Shown here: positions 49,296-61,968 of the stretch, in pieces
How the letters are laid out: the number at the start of each line of letters is the position of its first letter
Position numbering within the stretch: the stretch's first letter is position 1
Assembly: GCA_910591455.2 (NCBI GenBank)
Contig: OU342823.1
Location: 6,746,001 to 6,810,000 of the forward strand
Source of the DNA: Pholis gunnellus
Lineage: Eukaryota; Chordata; Actinopteri; Perciformes; Pholidae
Length of the DNA stretch: 64,000 bases
Direction: 5' to 3'
Position numbers and translations under genes: made by a program
The notes under the pieces: generated by a model
What the model was told of the DNA's origin: nothing
Seen by the model: the letters and a program-made list of their open reading frames with translations, nothing else
Databases searched by the model: none

Positions 49296-52104
49296 GCGTA
49301 AGTAAGGGGTAGATAGCGTGTCATAGTTTGAAGGCCACTGACCAAGCAAAGCTTTCTGTAACATGTAATAAGGACACACTGGAATATAGTCATTGCCTAA
49401 CTGTGTAACCTAGATACCGAAAAGACTATACATTTGTGTTAAAACTCAAGTTCTATGCACACAGTGCTCTCTCTAAAAATGTCAGCGTACGAGGATAAAC
49501 CCGCACATTCCAAAGGCCCTGAACAACGTACAGTACAAATGCTTCAGAGTGAAATCCTTCATATCCTCAGAGTTTTATGCTCGACTTGAATATATGAAAT
49601 ACTGACAGCACAGGGAGCAAGGTATCCCAACTATGGTTATCTCAGGCTTCAATACTGCCGTTCACTGCCTCTCAACATCCCAGGCTCCGGCTAACAAGCA
49701 GGACGAGTTGACAATCCTTATTAGCTTTAGGTTGGATATTGCTGAGGGTAGGCTCTGTGACGTGTTCCACCAAAGACGGAGTCTATTTTAAAAGTTCTGA
49801 AATATGCTTTACACCACTGGCAGGCCTTCCTCTTAACTCCACTGAACACACAGAGATCTGACAATTGTTTATTCAAATGGAAGACTGGATAACCCGGCTT
49901 CTGCACAGACCGAAATGTTCATCTTAAGAAGTCATTGAGATTTCTGTGGATAAAAGAAAGACCCAAGGCTCTCGAGGAATCTGATTCCATTTGGTTTACA
50001 ATTATTATAAGTTAAAATCCCAGAAAAAAAATTACCATTGAGACTTTTGTATTAGATTGTGCATTGGATCTGTTTGCCACATAATTACCAAAGGATTTGA
50101 CCTGATCTAATCAGATTGTTATTTTTTTCAGATTTCACCCTGGAAATAATACACATACATTTAAAAATGAAGTAAAATACACATTTTAACTGCAAACAAG
50201 CTCGTACCTGTCATGTTACTTGTTCAGATTAACATTTCTGGCAGCATTCATGAGTCAGAAATCATGTTCTGGTGAAGAAATGTATACTTCAGTTCCAGTC
50301 CCTTTAGCTGCCTGCCGAGGGAAATGCTCTTGCTTATCCTGGTAAAGTACTTGTTGACATTGCATGCCGGGGCCAATGCTTCAGCTCAGCGGATATTTGG
50401 CCACACCGAGGGAGTGTGCAACTGAATCCAGGAGTTGGCAGTGGGGATATTTGGAGACTTCAGCTACTGTAGGCTTATATGACATAAGCTGTAATCGCAC
50501 AGGACCAATTAGGGAATACCTGGGATCATGCGGTGACTTCTAATGACTGTTGAGATTGTTTGTGGTTTTAATTACTGTGCTTGTAATTTCAGCCCTATAG
50601 TTGCCTTGTGTATTTTGGCAAAGACAAATGTCTCCGGAACAGAACTCTCATGGACACCTCTTCTGCACCTTTCTGCAGTCTTTGTAAATGGAGGCACTTG
50701 AAGAATTATTAGGATTACCTTATCGCCCAGTGTTTCACAAAAGACAGAGGTCGGGGAGTAATTCATTAATCAAATGAGATCTCCACATAGTACCAGTCTC
50801 TTGCAAATAGTCCTAAAGTCACTGTTATGGTAGCCTGTTCTTGCATATAACATTTGTAATACCTCAACAAAACAAGTCATGAGAAGGGTGACATTGCCGA
50901 CCTGAATTTCGCCTGGGAAGGACAAAAGATGCAAGGTTTTAAGCGGGTGATGGAGAAAACCATCTGAGCTCAGTCTCTCCTTTGACATGAAGTCTCTCAT
51001 CCCAACCTGACATGCTGACTCTTAGGTATTGCAGGTGACAGCAGCTCAGTACCTAGATAAATGAAAAGTAAGTCCTGGAAAAAACTGATATGAAACTTAA
51101 CCCAAAATCTGCACCTGTGGCACATTTCAGATGCCAACATTAGACTGCGGTTGTCCTGAGCAGCCCAGAAGTAAAAAAAGGAACATTAATTAGAACCTGG
51201 GTGTTTCTGACTTATTCAGAAAATCCCCCGAGTACATTAAGGGAATTCTTTTTTAAATCTGAAACTGCATCATGTCATCTGTCAAGCCAATTAAAAGAGG
51301 ACGACGCTGATGCTAGCTTCTGGAATGGAGAATCAGCTCCGGATCTGCAGCTGATCCTAGTCTGCTACGTGTGCCGGGCACGCCAGCAATTACGACCATG
51401 TTCTTCACAGTCCTGATTCAATGTATTGTAGATTCGATTTTACAGTCTGAATAAGAACAGTTGGGTCAAGACACCAACTCCATCTGGGCTGAATGACTGG
51501 GTGTCTGCAGTGACAACCGCACCAGCAATCTGTGATGATTTCAAGGTTTAACTGCAATGTAATGAATTAGTTATGCGAAACATCTTGCATGCCATATTGA
51601 GGTTATATTTAGGTCAGAAAGGGGGAATCACATCTTTATACACGTTACATACACATATATATTTATTAATTTCATGTTAATTTCAGTAATTTTGCTCGCA
51701 TTTTCAAGGATTTATTAAATTTACCATCATAGGAAATTGAATATTTTAGAAGGTGAAGCAGAAACATGCTCTTTCCTGCTGCAGCCTCACTATCCTTAGT
51801 GATTGCATTTGACCTCAGCAATTTAAACCTCCTGAAAATAATTGTACTAAAAATTGCTCGTGTCAAGTTCTTTATGTCTCTTTTTTGAATACTTAAATAC
51901 CCTTTTAGATAGAATATTATAGTCGCCACTTGTCCAATACATCCTGGTGGCTTGAAATATCGCCCGTCCAGAGTCAGCATTCCAAAAGCTCTTTGTTGCT
52001 TTGCCTTTGACCTGGACACGCCTGCCAAAATGAGCAACTCAATGTAGGCTTGCACATCAGTCATATCAAAGTCTGTCCTGTTGTCGCCATACAGTGCAAA
52101 GTAC

Positions 52105-52632
52105 ATTAGCACATGGTACCACTTCTATGCTACACAAGCTACTGAAGGTATATTGTCAATGCTTTTTAATGATTGTTACAGTGAATAAAGACCTACCTGG
52201 CTTTACAGGAACAGTGTTGTTTCTTAATTTCATTGTCATTTGTCTTGATCGCCAGGTGATGTGGTGGTTCACTTTCACACTGTGATCTTAAGGCTTTAGC
52301 TTCTATCTTTATCTTTTACCTGTTGCACTGATGAAGCAGTTTGACATTATGGATGTGTCCTTCAAATGCATATTGTAGGCCCTTCTCTAATCGCTAATAT
52401 TTCTACAGGGCATCAACGTTAGGGGTCAGCAGCCAGTTGCCAATCAGAGGCAGAGTAGTGGCAGTTCTTCATGCAAGGCATGCTGGGAAGGTCGCAGAAC
52501 GGATCGGGCAGCTGGAACGGATCGGGTACTGACAGGGAGTGCTGTTACTGAAAGTGTTGGCTCCATGGTAGCTCTGACAGCTTGACGGAGTAGCAGCAGG
52601 GGGCGGGACTTAGCGAAGGGTCGATTATGGAT
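52105..52632 (+). repeat. Dispersed repeat family I, copy 2 (longest)
   Basis: Collinear blocks are shared with 16836-17128, including an identical 23-base block at 52250-52272. Between the blocks is an extra stretch with a duplicated GAACGGATCGGG (52497-52508 and 52515-52526). The right end reads AGCAGGGGGCGGGACTTAGC then GAAGGGTC. The ACTTCTATGCTACACAAGCT start also matches the inverted copy at 54770-54975. This is the best copy from which to define the element. Confidence 0.75.
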
Positions 52633-53143
52633 AAAAACCTTGTTGTATATCTGGCAACTTGATTGCTTTAATGTACTAATTATTTGAAGATGCTGTCTTT
52701 ATGCATGCTGTTGGCCAGGAAATAGACGAGTTTTCACAGCATGCCTGTCGGAGAGCTTGCCAGCGATAGCTAATGTTAGGCTGCACCGCTGTTTTACACT
52801 CCTCCACACAGTGCCAGCAACCTGCTGAGCAATCCACTGAGCTGAATACACCTCAGCAAATTATGCGTTCATTTAGGGAGAGCTTATCTCAATATGACCA
52901 CAACTATGGCTATCACGTCGTAAGAACAATAAACTGATACCGTATGGAGATGTACTGTCATGTCTAGGATCATTTTTCAACACTGTTACACCTACAGGGC
53001 TCTGCCACCCACACATCTGGGCTGGTCATCAATTACAGCTAAGCATTGATTATAAGCATGTCATCATGCTGCATAAGAAGTCCCTGAAGGCAGATGTTTA
53101 TCACTCTAAATGTCAATGGGTCTTGCAGATTTAGCTTGCTTCA
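52633..53143. other. Intergenic DNA between repeats, no gene seen
   Basis: Unique-looking sequence with no frame above 60 codons that I can support and no defined repeat ends. Confidence 0.5.
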
Positions 53144-53352
53144 AAAAGGGACAGTACACCCCAAAATTAAAAATGCATATTTCTCCTCTTACCTTCCTCT
53201 GGAGCACCACAAGCAGAGTGCAATTTATTACCATTATATTCGAGGGGAAGGCAGATACCTCCAAAATGAGGGAACTCACACAACACACAATCAAGATAAA
53301 TAGCACTTTAGGTAAAAGGAATACAATTTAGTTTTTAGTGTGACCCTTTAAA
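53144..53352 (+). mobile_element. MITE-like element of a common teleost family
   Basis: It starts AAAAAGGGACAGTACACCCC and continues AAAATTAAAAATGCATATTT, a text I recognise from a widespread teleost repeat. It ends TTTTAGTGTGACCCTTTAAA, whose reverse complement (TTTAAAGGGTCACACT) mirrors the start, giving short imperfect terminal inverted repeats. The total length is about 210 bp with no coding capacity. The overlapping frames on both strands (66-73 codons) are artefacts. Target duplication could not be fixed because both flanks are A/T-rich. Confidence 0.65.
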
Positions 53353-54769
53353 AGAAAAAAATAAACTTTTAATCACGTTGCTGCCTGAGATCAGATGGTT
53401 TGTATGGCCATGAAGTTATGGCTTAAAATTGGTTTCATTGATTGTGTAAGATGTATGTACCGTCAAGGAGTCATTGGCCTCAGGATCCAATTTGGCACCA
53501 CACGTGCAGATCACAACTGTGACTGATTCATCTTTTTTTTTTTACATCAGATTTTACATCAGATCTGTGCCGCAGGTGACATTACACATCCGAATTGGGA
53601 CTCTTTTAATAACAGCATGGGTGTAGACATAGATACATTAGTTTATACTGTCACACTCAGCATGGAGACAAAACTAATCCAGAGTGAATGCATTCAGCAT
53701 TCATCCATTTTGGTGCAAGAACAAACCGGTGAGGCTACTTGGAAACTGCCTGTCCTCCAGCGATGGAAGGTCCTGGCTCTATGTGGACCAGAGCAGGCCT
53801 CAAACCAAAGGCAGCATAACCATAGACACTGTGATAAACACGCTACCAGCTGTCATGCAAGCTCTGGCAGTATGCTTATGGAGACTGACTTATGGAAAGA
53901 AAGAAAGGCAAAGATAGGACAAAGACAGACAGTATACTTATGTGACAACATGTTGAAGAGTTAAAACAGCACATCGAAGGCCAAGATAAACCCTGATGAA
54001 CTACGAGCTTGCATGAGACTAAATGATAAGCACTAACTGCCCCTACTTTGCTGGAAAGTCCCTATCTCAGAAATGTGTGTTTTTGAATGTGAATTCATTT
54101 AATGGATCCACAGTTTGAATCTTTTTTTTCGGTTGTGTGTGTTTTTAGAATAATTGTCTTTTTATCTTGGGCACACAGTGTATTTTCAGTGAAGGGTTGC
54201 TGTGTTGAAAATACAATTTTCAATCTTGAATCTTCAAACGTGGGTTGAGACCATTAGTATGCATTGGCATTAGCAGCAGGCATTAGCATGCATTTCATCA
54301 TGCCAGACTGTCATATAAACTGATTTCTAATTGAAAGGAAAGAAAAGATTTCTCTCTCTCTCTCGGTTTCTCTCTTCTGCTGGTGGAAAATCGACACCGG
54401 GAGAAAGCAGCTTTTATGTCTCTGTAATTGTGACTTGTTTGGAAGGGCAAAATGTTTACCCTGAATGAATTTAGTTTGGATGTTATTTGCTTTCTGTTAT
54501 GCCAGCTTCTCAATGGTACAAGCCCTGCGGGATTCTGATGAATATTTCAGTTAGAAATTCCTATGCTGGTCTGTCTCTGAGCTTCACAATGAATACAAAT
54601 CAACAAAGTGTGAGATCCTGCTGTCTACTAAAGTTAAGAAATTATAACTTTCAAAAGGACAGTGTGCTGTCCATCTGCTCTGTGTTGTTGATCACTGTTC
54701 TGTTGATAATAAGTTCAGACAAAAAACTCATTTTTTTTGTCAGTTTCGGCACTTAAAATGCAATATGTT
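53353..54769. other. Intergenic DNA, no gene seen
   Basis: A 115-codon frame at 53617-53964 overlaps another + strand frame and has no recognised domain. A short CT run lies near 54352-54364. No other structure was found. Confidence 0.5.
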
Positions 54770-54975
54770 ATTCTGTGTTGCTCCTCTGTCACAACGACCA
54801 TGGAGCTCACACTGTCACTAACTGCACTCACTGCATTAATATATGCAGAACACTGTTCCCGTAAAGCCAGGTAGATCTTCATCAAAAAGCAAAAGAGGCA
54901 TGTGTATACATTCAGTATACCTTCAGTAGCTAGCGTAGCATGGAAGTGCTAACGCTGTTAAATGATGTGTTAATG
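54770..54975 (-). repeat. Dispersed repeat family I, inverted copy 3
   Basis: On the - strand it reads GCACTTCCATGCTACGCTAG, CTACTGAAGGTATACTGAAT, GATCTACCTGGCTTTACGGG and AACAGTGTT, then GAGCTCCATGGTCGTTGTGA. These are in the same order as the blocks of copy 2. The CGCCAGGTGATG block is missing, so this copy has an internal deletion. It lies only 2.1 kb from copy 2 in the opposite orientation. Confidence 0.7.
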
Positions 54976-56521
54976 CACTCTGCTAATGTTAGCTCCACAG
55001 GTTTTCATGTAGGTTTGTTCTCCTTACAACCTCTCTGGGTAACAAGTATCACTATTACACCTTTAACCATAGCTCTAAATCCACAAAACTAGCCTGAAAA
55101 TGAAAAACAATGAGAGTCTATGCAGCAGATCCTAGTTGTCAAACCCTGTTTGGAGCTGACCTATGCTACGCTATGATTAGACAGTCTGTTAGTTGGAAGG
55201 GACTTAGCAAAGTGTTCAGTGTAGATGGCAAAAAGAAAAAACTCCAACATAGACGCAGATTGGCAAACACACTTCCACTGCATTCAATAGGCCTATCATC
55301 TCCTTCCTAAACATGCTCCTCCAACATTTTACATTTTGAATGAGTGCACTTACTGCATTTACCAAAAAGTACATTTTCCACTGAAAAGCAAAATGTTCCC
55401 TTTTTGTAGGTAGTTCCTGCATCTGAGGCCCTGATATGTTCAAGAGTATGAATTGGATAAGTGTGATATAAGCTCCATTTCAGCTCTTTTAGTAGCGCAA
55501 GGAAGCAGATAACTGATGAGAGTGAAGCCCCATTCTATCTGCTGGGGTCACATTGCCTCATTAATTGCTTATGAATTATCGCTCTACATATGTGAAACAG
55601 CTGGGGGCCATTACGATTTGGTTGGAAATAATACCCTAAAGAGCTCAGCGCTGCGTTAGAGTTGCGTGTTTGCGTGTGGGGATGTCTATCAGCTGTGTTG
55701 GAGGTATTTTTTTCTTTCTCCACAAACAAAATGAAAACCAAAATGTTTCCCTCCTCTCTCTTATCGGTGAACAAAACAAGGCAGGTGACTCATTAACATT
55801 CCCTGGCCGCCGCGGGATTAAGAGCTTTGCAGGTTAGAAAACGTGCCGTAATCGAATTATTCAAATGACCCTTGGCTTCGACCTTCATAGCACCATTTTG
55901 GAGACAATTATACTGAGCAAGTTGCGCCCGAAACCATTTCATATCAGAGGGAAAGGGAGAGCAAGAAAGAACAGGAAAATGGTGAGGGAGGCAAGGGAAG
56001 CAAAAAGATAGCGAACACAAAACGCCTAAATAGGGAGTTAATTAAAATTGTTCCTGCAAAGATGTATTTTTCCCCCAGTAGTAGATAAGGCGAGTCCTCA
56101 CACTGTGAAAAGGGAATATTATATCTTTTTGGCGTATTGCCCCCACAGCAGGCTCGCTGTGACCCTGCAAAACTTGAAACTTGGAAGATGAATGCATCCT
56201 CCAGAGATTTTCCTCCTTTTATTCACCTTTACGATTTCCCTTCGTGCATGTTTATTGTGCGCCGTATCATCGGCATCACAGTGTCTGCATGCAGCTCTGA
56301 GTGACAACAACAAGGACCAAGCGGCAGGATTTCCTCTGAACACTTGGAGGTGTTGCCCCTAATCAGGCACGCAGAGCCCCCTCTCATCAGGTTGAAGCAC
56401 AAACAGGAAGGAAGCTGTCCTGTGCGACCACAGCTCTTCTGTTTGTTGCAACACAAACTATTTTTCTCTTTAATCATGCATCTCTTCATCTGTCCACATT
56501 TGTTAGAGCCAATTACCATAA

Positions 56522-56524
<3 letters not shown>

Positions 56525-56568
<44 letters not shown>
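56525..56568. repeat. (GT)22 microsatellite
   Basis: Twenty-two uninterrupted GT units, the longest dinucleotide tract in the window. It can adopt Z-DNA and is likely polymorphic. Confidence 0.97.
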
Positions 56569-56569
<1 letters not shown>

Positions 56570-57715
56570 GCCCCAGGCATTTGGGGGAAATTTAGGAAAC
56601 AATCTGCCGTACATCTCATCACTTCTGCGCGGCGCTCATGTTGGTCTCCAGGTAATTAGCGTTGGGCTTAGTGGGGGGAGCCAGCGTGGGCCTCCATCGC
56701 CAGACATGATAAATATTGACTTAGTCATACTTTTTCTTCCGCAGAGTTAATTAAAGTGTGGACTGTTTATTTTCCTGGCGCTGCCAACTTGTATTTGAGG
56801 CCCTATATTAATCAACACCCACCATGCTTTTCTGTGTGAATGAGAGCCACCCTCACCCTCTTCAATGGGAAATAACTGCAAAGTGTGTGTTTGTGTCTGG
56901 GTTTGTCTGGCCGTAATTGTGCCAGTGTTTTAGATGTTCAGGGAGAGGATATATTTTTGCAAAGTGGTATTTCTGTTGGAAGTACTAATTTATTTTACAT
57001 TTAAGATATAGATTTAAGATTAGAAATAGGATGTCCTGTCACGTTAGGCTGAAGTTCACATTGTGTATCATGCCAGCCTACGCACTAAATATTTAGACAC
57101 TTACAATTACCCCACTGGAGAAAACTGTGATGATTTATTGTTGTATATCTTTGAAATATGTCCATATAAATGATCCACCCCCACACTTGCCGCCTTGGGA
57201 GACATTCAGGCTGCTCATTATTCTACAGTTGGACTGAAGATTTAACGAGTGAAATCGGGCTCATTGTTTTATACAACAAACCACCGGGCTTTAAGGATCT
57301 TTACAGAACACATGTCCATTGGAAAATAAGTGTGTTTATCTCTAAGAACAGTGAGTTGTGACCTGCATCACAACAGACAATATAAATCAAGATCATGAGA
57401 AAAAATATTATAAATTATATTGCTTATTTAATTATTAATCAATTAACTGCGGGGTCAATCTTTTATTAAATGAGATGTCTAAACAAACTGTACTTTCTTA
57501 TTATTAGTTGTTTTAATGGTTACAAATTAAATCAGACCACAAGATTGCATTTCTTTATGAAGCCGAGGGAGATGGACGCTTGGAAAAGCTAATATACAAA
57601 TGATGCAAGAACACAGAAACTGGAAACACAGACATGGATTTATGCTTTTTTTTTAATGAGATGATTTAATAGATGTTTTAAGAAGATCTGTATTCATGAG
57701 CGGATAACCCTGTAC

Positions 57716-57738
57716 TGTGTGTGTGTGTGTGTGTGTGT
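57716..57738. repeat. (TG)11 microsatellite
   Basis: About eleven TG units followed by TTTGTTTGTTG. Confidence 0.95.
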
Positions 57739-60700
57739 TTGTTTGTTGAGGGGATGATTTGGATGTCAAATTCCTCAGGTGCCATCTTGTGCATAAAAAG
57801 GTGTCTGCTAAATGCGCCCTCTTTGTTCTTCGCACACGTTGAGACAGGAAGGTGAGAGCCTGACACAAGCGAACCATTTAACCGTACAAATTAGCATTAA
57901 TATAAAATGAATGCGGCAGGCTGCTCGGTGTTGCTACGGTAGAAAACCAGTGGAGTTGATAAGGAGCGGCATTCAAACAAAAGCTTGAAGTCACACTAGA
58001 CAGCCGAACAAGGCGCTTTGTTTCGGGATCATCAAACTGCACTTCTTCGCGTCTGTGTTTGTTGTTGCTGGGTAAGTGAGTTGCACTGCTGTCACGGTCT
58101 GACTCATCAGTGGCTCATTATTCCAGCTGCTGCCAGAGGAAGAGGAAACAACATCAGCTATGTTCGAGTGCGGTCATTATAATGGCGCCGTACCTGAAGA
58201 ACTACACGGGAAAACATCTCCAGACCCTGTCAGGAAGACAGCCACTCTCGAGTCATAAATGATGCACTCGTGCATCTAAGAAATTCATCAAAAACACGAT
58301 GCTACGCTCGCTCTTTTACATTTATAATTCAGAGAGTTGAGCAGAATTTTCTTCTTTTTTTTTTTTAAATACTCTGACAACAGATTATTTTTTCCTGAGA
58401 CATTATTGCCTTGTGCCATTTTGCATCCCAAACCACATCGTACTTTAAAATACACCACACGTTGGCTGCATATTGAAGCTGTGACAGAGTCAAACCAAAA
58501 GCACAGAGAATCAAGATATCAAGAGGCATTTGTGGTGGAAAAATCCCATGAATAAATCTATGTGATCCAGGAACTTATTCCGGTAAACGCCGGAATCCCA
58601 TGAAATAAGCTATTAGTTTTAAATATTGCTGTAGCATCATAATACCAGCGCATGCATCTCTCTTAGGCATATACAGTAAGTGGGGCGTGTCTTGTTTAGC
58701 ACCATTCAGACATGGATGGGAATGTAAATGTCAGTTTCACTGGCAATCTACCAGAATTACCCCATCTCCACAGCTCAAGAGTGTGCACAAAGTTATCATG
58801 TAAATACAGGGATATGCATGTTTTATTAATAAAATGTATACCATGTGCTCCACCCAGATATTACTTTAAATTAAGATTGATTTGCACAAAATAATACTAA
58901 ACTAAACTGTAAAAGAGCTTATTTTAGGGAAACAAGAATCTTTCTCTTGTGTTCTTTATGTCATTTCATGTCAGACGAGTATCTTTTTTTTAATATGTAA
59001 TATTTCAAAGTTCTTTTTCTATTTACTTTTTATTCCTTTCATTGCAAGGCAACAAATCCCATTCAACCAAAATGTGCATCCGCCATTTATGTTGCATACA
59101 GAATTGAAAACGCTTTAAAAAAAACACTTTATTTTTTATAACAACAATGTAAGACAAATAGGACTTGAACAAGAGTTAAAACTTTAGGAAGTCGAGGCAA
59201 ACTGTTCGAGATAAGCAGGAAAGTTCATTCTTTACCGTAGAATAAGGTCTTGATCGTTGCCCATCTTTGATAGAACATTATGTTCTCTTAGAGTAGTTGC
59301 CTTTACCATGCAGCACATGTTGGCCCATCTCCATCCTCCAACAGTTACAGTCTACATTACAGTACCATCCCTACCGCTCGCATCCTCATCCTCTTTAGTC
59401 ATGCGTCACAGTCTTCCCCCTGCAGAATGATTCATTTTTCATTTGATCTGGACTCTGGAAAGCGGAGTTAAATCCCCAGAGAGTTTGCCGCCTGTCCCTT
59501 TAGAAAACTCCACTTCGCTTCCGGCGGACGTTTCTACGGAGCTGCAGCCAGTTTCCAGCATGGTTAATTTATACTGTAGATCACAATTGGGGACTAAGTG
59601 CTGGATGAGTGATGCCTCCCATCAGATTCTTTGTCAGCGGCCATCAGCACTTTATTTTCTGATGTTCTATGTGCAGTTATCTTGTTTGATGTGGACGGCT
59701 GCGGGGTGAGCGTTCATGAAAGGTTCTGTCCCTCGAGTCAATGATCAGATAGCTAGATGCAGAGATAATGGAAGGGAACAATTGAGATTAATGTGAGACT
59801 GCTGGACAAGATGTGGGATTCACACAACACTCCGACTCATGTCTCACGCCCTTTTTTTGCCAACGTTAATATGACACAAAAGTCAAATTGCCTCTTTTGT
59901 AAGGATACAGCAGTAATGGTCAGAAACAAAATCTAAAATAAATCCTTCAGCAACTGCTGGCGGGGGTAACGTTTAATGTTTGCCTCTACAAATGCACGAG
60001 TCCCCAAATGATATCCAGCCGCCAGACACTTAGATCACTCATACAATAACACCATCAAACATTCAATCATGCTTGAATCTATTTTTAATATTGAATGTCA
60101 GAGTTATGATAAAGAGCGACTGGGATCTCCATTTGTGGCGCAGACTGCCAGACACTTCAGGTAATGGATATAAAAGTCTTCACAGGGGAAATATGCCCAC
60201 ATCTAAAAAAAAACCCATACAAAAGTCTCTCTCCCTCTCCCTCTCTCTTTCTTATTCTTTTCTCTTAATGCATTAATAATAATGGCATTACTCATACGGA
60301 GCCAGAAAATAAATCCACATATGGTACAAGACTCCACCCAGAAGTGATGATCGTCTCACCCCCTCCTGTATGGATCCCTTGCCTCTGGCCATGTTCCTCC
60401 AGAGACAGGCAGCCAGCCACCTGTAGGATTTCTGCCTTGATCAAATGCAGGACAGGCCCCTTTGATACCACCACCACCACCCCCTCCTCCTCCCCACCCC
60501 CCATTTCACCATCACCGACAATACCATCTGGCATAGAATCCCTGAGAGACATAAAGAGGGGTGGAGAGGTGCAGGAAGAATTGCCTTTATTAACTTGATG
60601 CTGGCAAAAAGCGAGGTTTGTGTTGTTCATGTTGACCCGGCAGCTAAATAAGATAATGAGCGTGATCATTCCAGTGGCAGGGGAGAAACTGGACGCGGGC

Positions 60701-61942
60701 CAGTCAGGGCATGCTCATTTGCCTGGCATGCAACAGCCTATTAGAGAAAGAGAAAGTGAGCTACTATCCTGCACGACTTCTCTGTCTGAGGCTTCTCTGA
60801 GCATATACTGCCTGCCCATTAGAGAGAGACCTGCAGACAAAAGAATAAGTCTTCTTCACCACTCCCCGCTGCCTTCTCAGTCGGTAGTGATCAAGAGGTG
60901 TGTACAATCAGAGACCTGCAAGGAGAGAAAGGAGAAAGAAGGCAAACCCTTTCCACGGCACGGCAGCGGCTCCGCTCGGATGCCTCGATTCGAACCGCGT
61001 GCAAAGAGGAAGAGGAGACAAAGTCACTTTACCAAATGCCCAACTTTCGACAAGGAAGAAGCACCAGGTCATCAAAATAACAGCTTCAGCTAAAGAGGGC
61101 ACTCCCTGAATCGAGCAATTGAGAATTCAGGTTCAAATTTAACCAAGTTTGATGAAAAGATTAATACCACTCTATCGACGAGACAGAGAATGAACCTGTT
61201 TCCAAATGTTGCCAAATAAAAATCATGGATTTAAGAGTACCTGATCATAAATATCTATCATCGCTCCAAATTGGTGCTTACCTGGGACTTTGTTTGAAGA
61301 GTCCTGTGTTTTTGGCCTCATCTGACTTGTCATTGCATTTGCAGATCTCAAAAATTAACTTGGTGAAGTTGTAATTATTGCTGGCCAAACCAATCCAAGT
61401 TATTACAAATCAGAACCATCCTTTTACATGCTAATTTGATCTTGACTCCAAAAGAGATATATGCCAGATTCTCCCCTCGCAGAGGCGTGAGAAGGGGGAT
61501 AAAACAGGGCTTTCCAGCAGGATCGGTGGCATCTTACTCTGTGACCTCAATGTGAGGACGACCCTGCGATGTGGACAAGGAAACAGACTGCGGAATAGAA
61601 TGAAACAGACAGGAAGTGAGACCTCGGATAGAGTGAGAGAGGATATAGAAGAGAGCGGGTGGAGGGACAAGGAATTAAGAGCTGTGCGATCAAAGTCATA
61701 GGCCAGTGCATGTAGGTCATCTGCTTGCACTTTTGGGTTACTTTGAAAAACATTTCGAGGAAATAAGAAGGAGATGGGAAATAAAGAGACAGAGGGAGGG
61801 AGGAAGTGATGGGATGAGGTGTATGCAGGTGACAAGCTGCCACGGGGAGAGAGGAACAAGGCTCCGGCGATGCTCCGCAGGGTGAGAGGCCTCGTCTGAC
61901 ACAGCAGCAGCGATATGGGAACTGACAGGCAGAGGAGGAGGA

Positions 61943-61968
61943 GGGGGAGGGAGGGGGGGTGGGTCGGG
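61943..61968 (+). other. G-quadruplex motif within a purine-rich tract
   Basis: G-runs of 5, 3, 7, 3 and 3 are separated by single A, A, T and then TC, which meets the canonical four-run rule with very short loops. It sits inside a purine-biased stretch of about 250 bases (61750-62000). Folding is predicted from the pattern only. Confidence 0.7.

Larger units (their letters stand above)
44709..52104. other. Intergenic DNA, no gene seen
   Basis: The 188-codon antisense frame at 48371-48937 and the paired + strand frames near 45.3-46.1 kb have no recognised domains or splice context. Repeats are present at 46674-46840 and 49240-49295. The rest is AT-rich unique-looking sequence, with a TATA-type run near 51652. 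Confidence 0.55.

Noticed and set aside
60466..60510. CAC/CTC-rich stretch that could encode a Thr/Pro/Ser-rich peptide
   Set aside because: It is simple-sequence DNA with frames open on both strands. No coding evidence was seen.
60960..61060. tRNA-like GGTTCGAATC word on the - strand
   Set aside because: The flanking bases do not form a T stem, and no A box or acceptor stem is found at the right distance.
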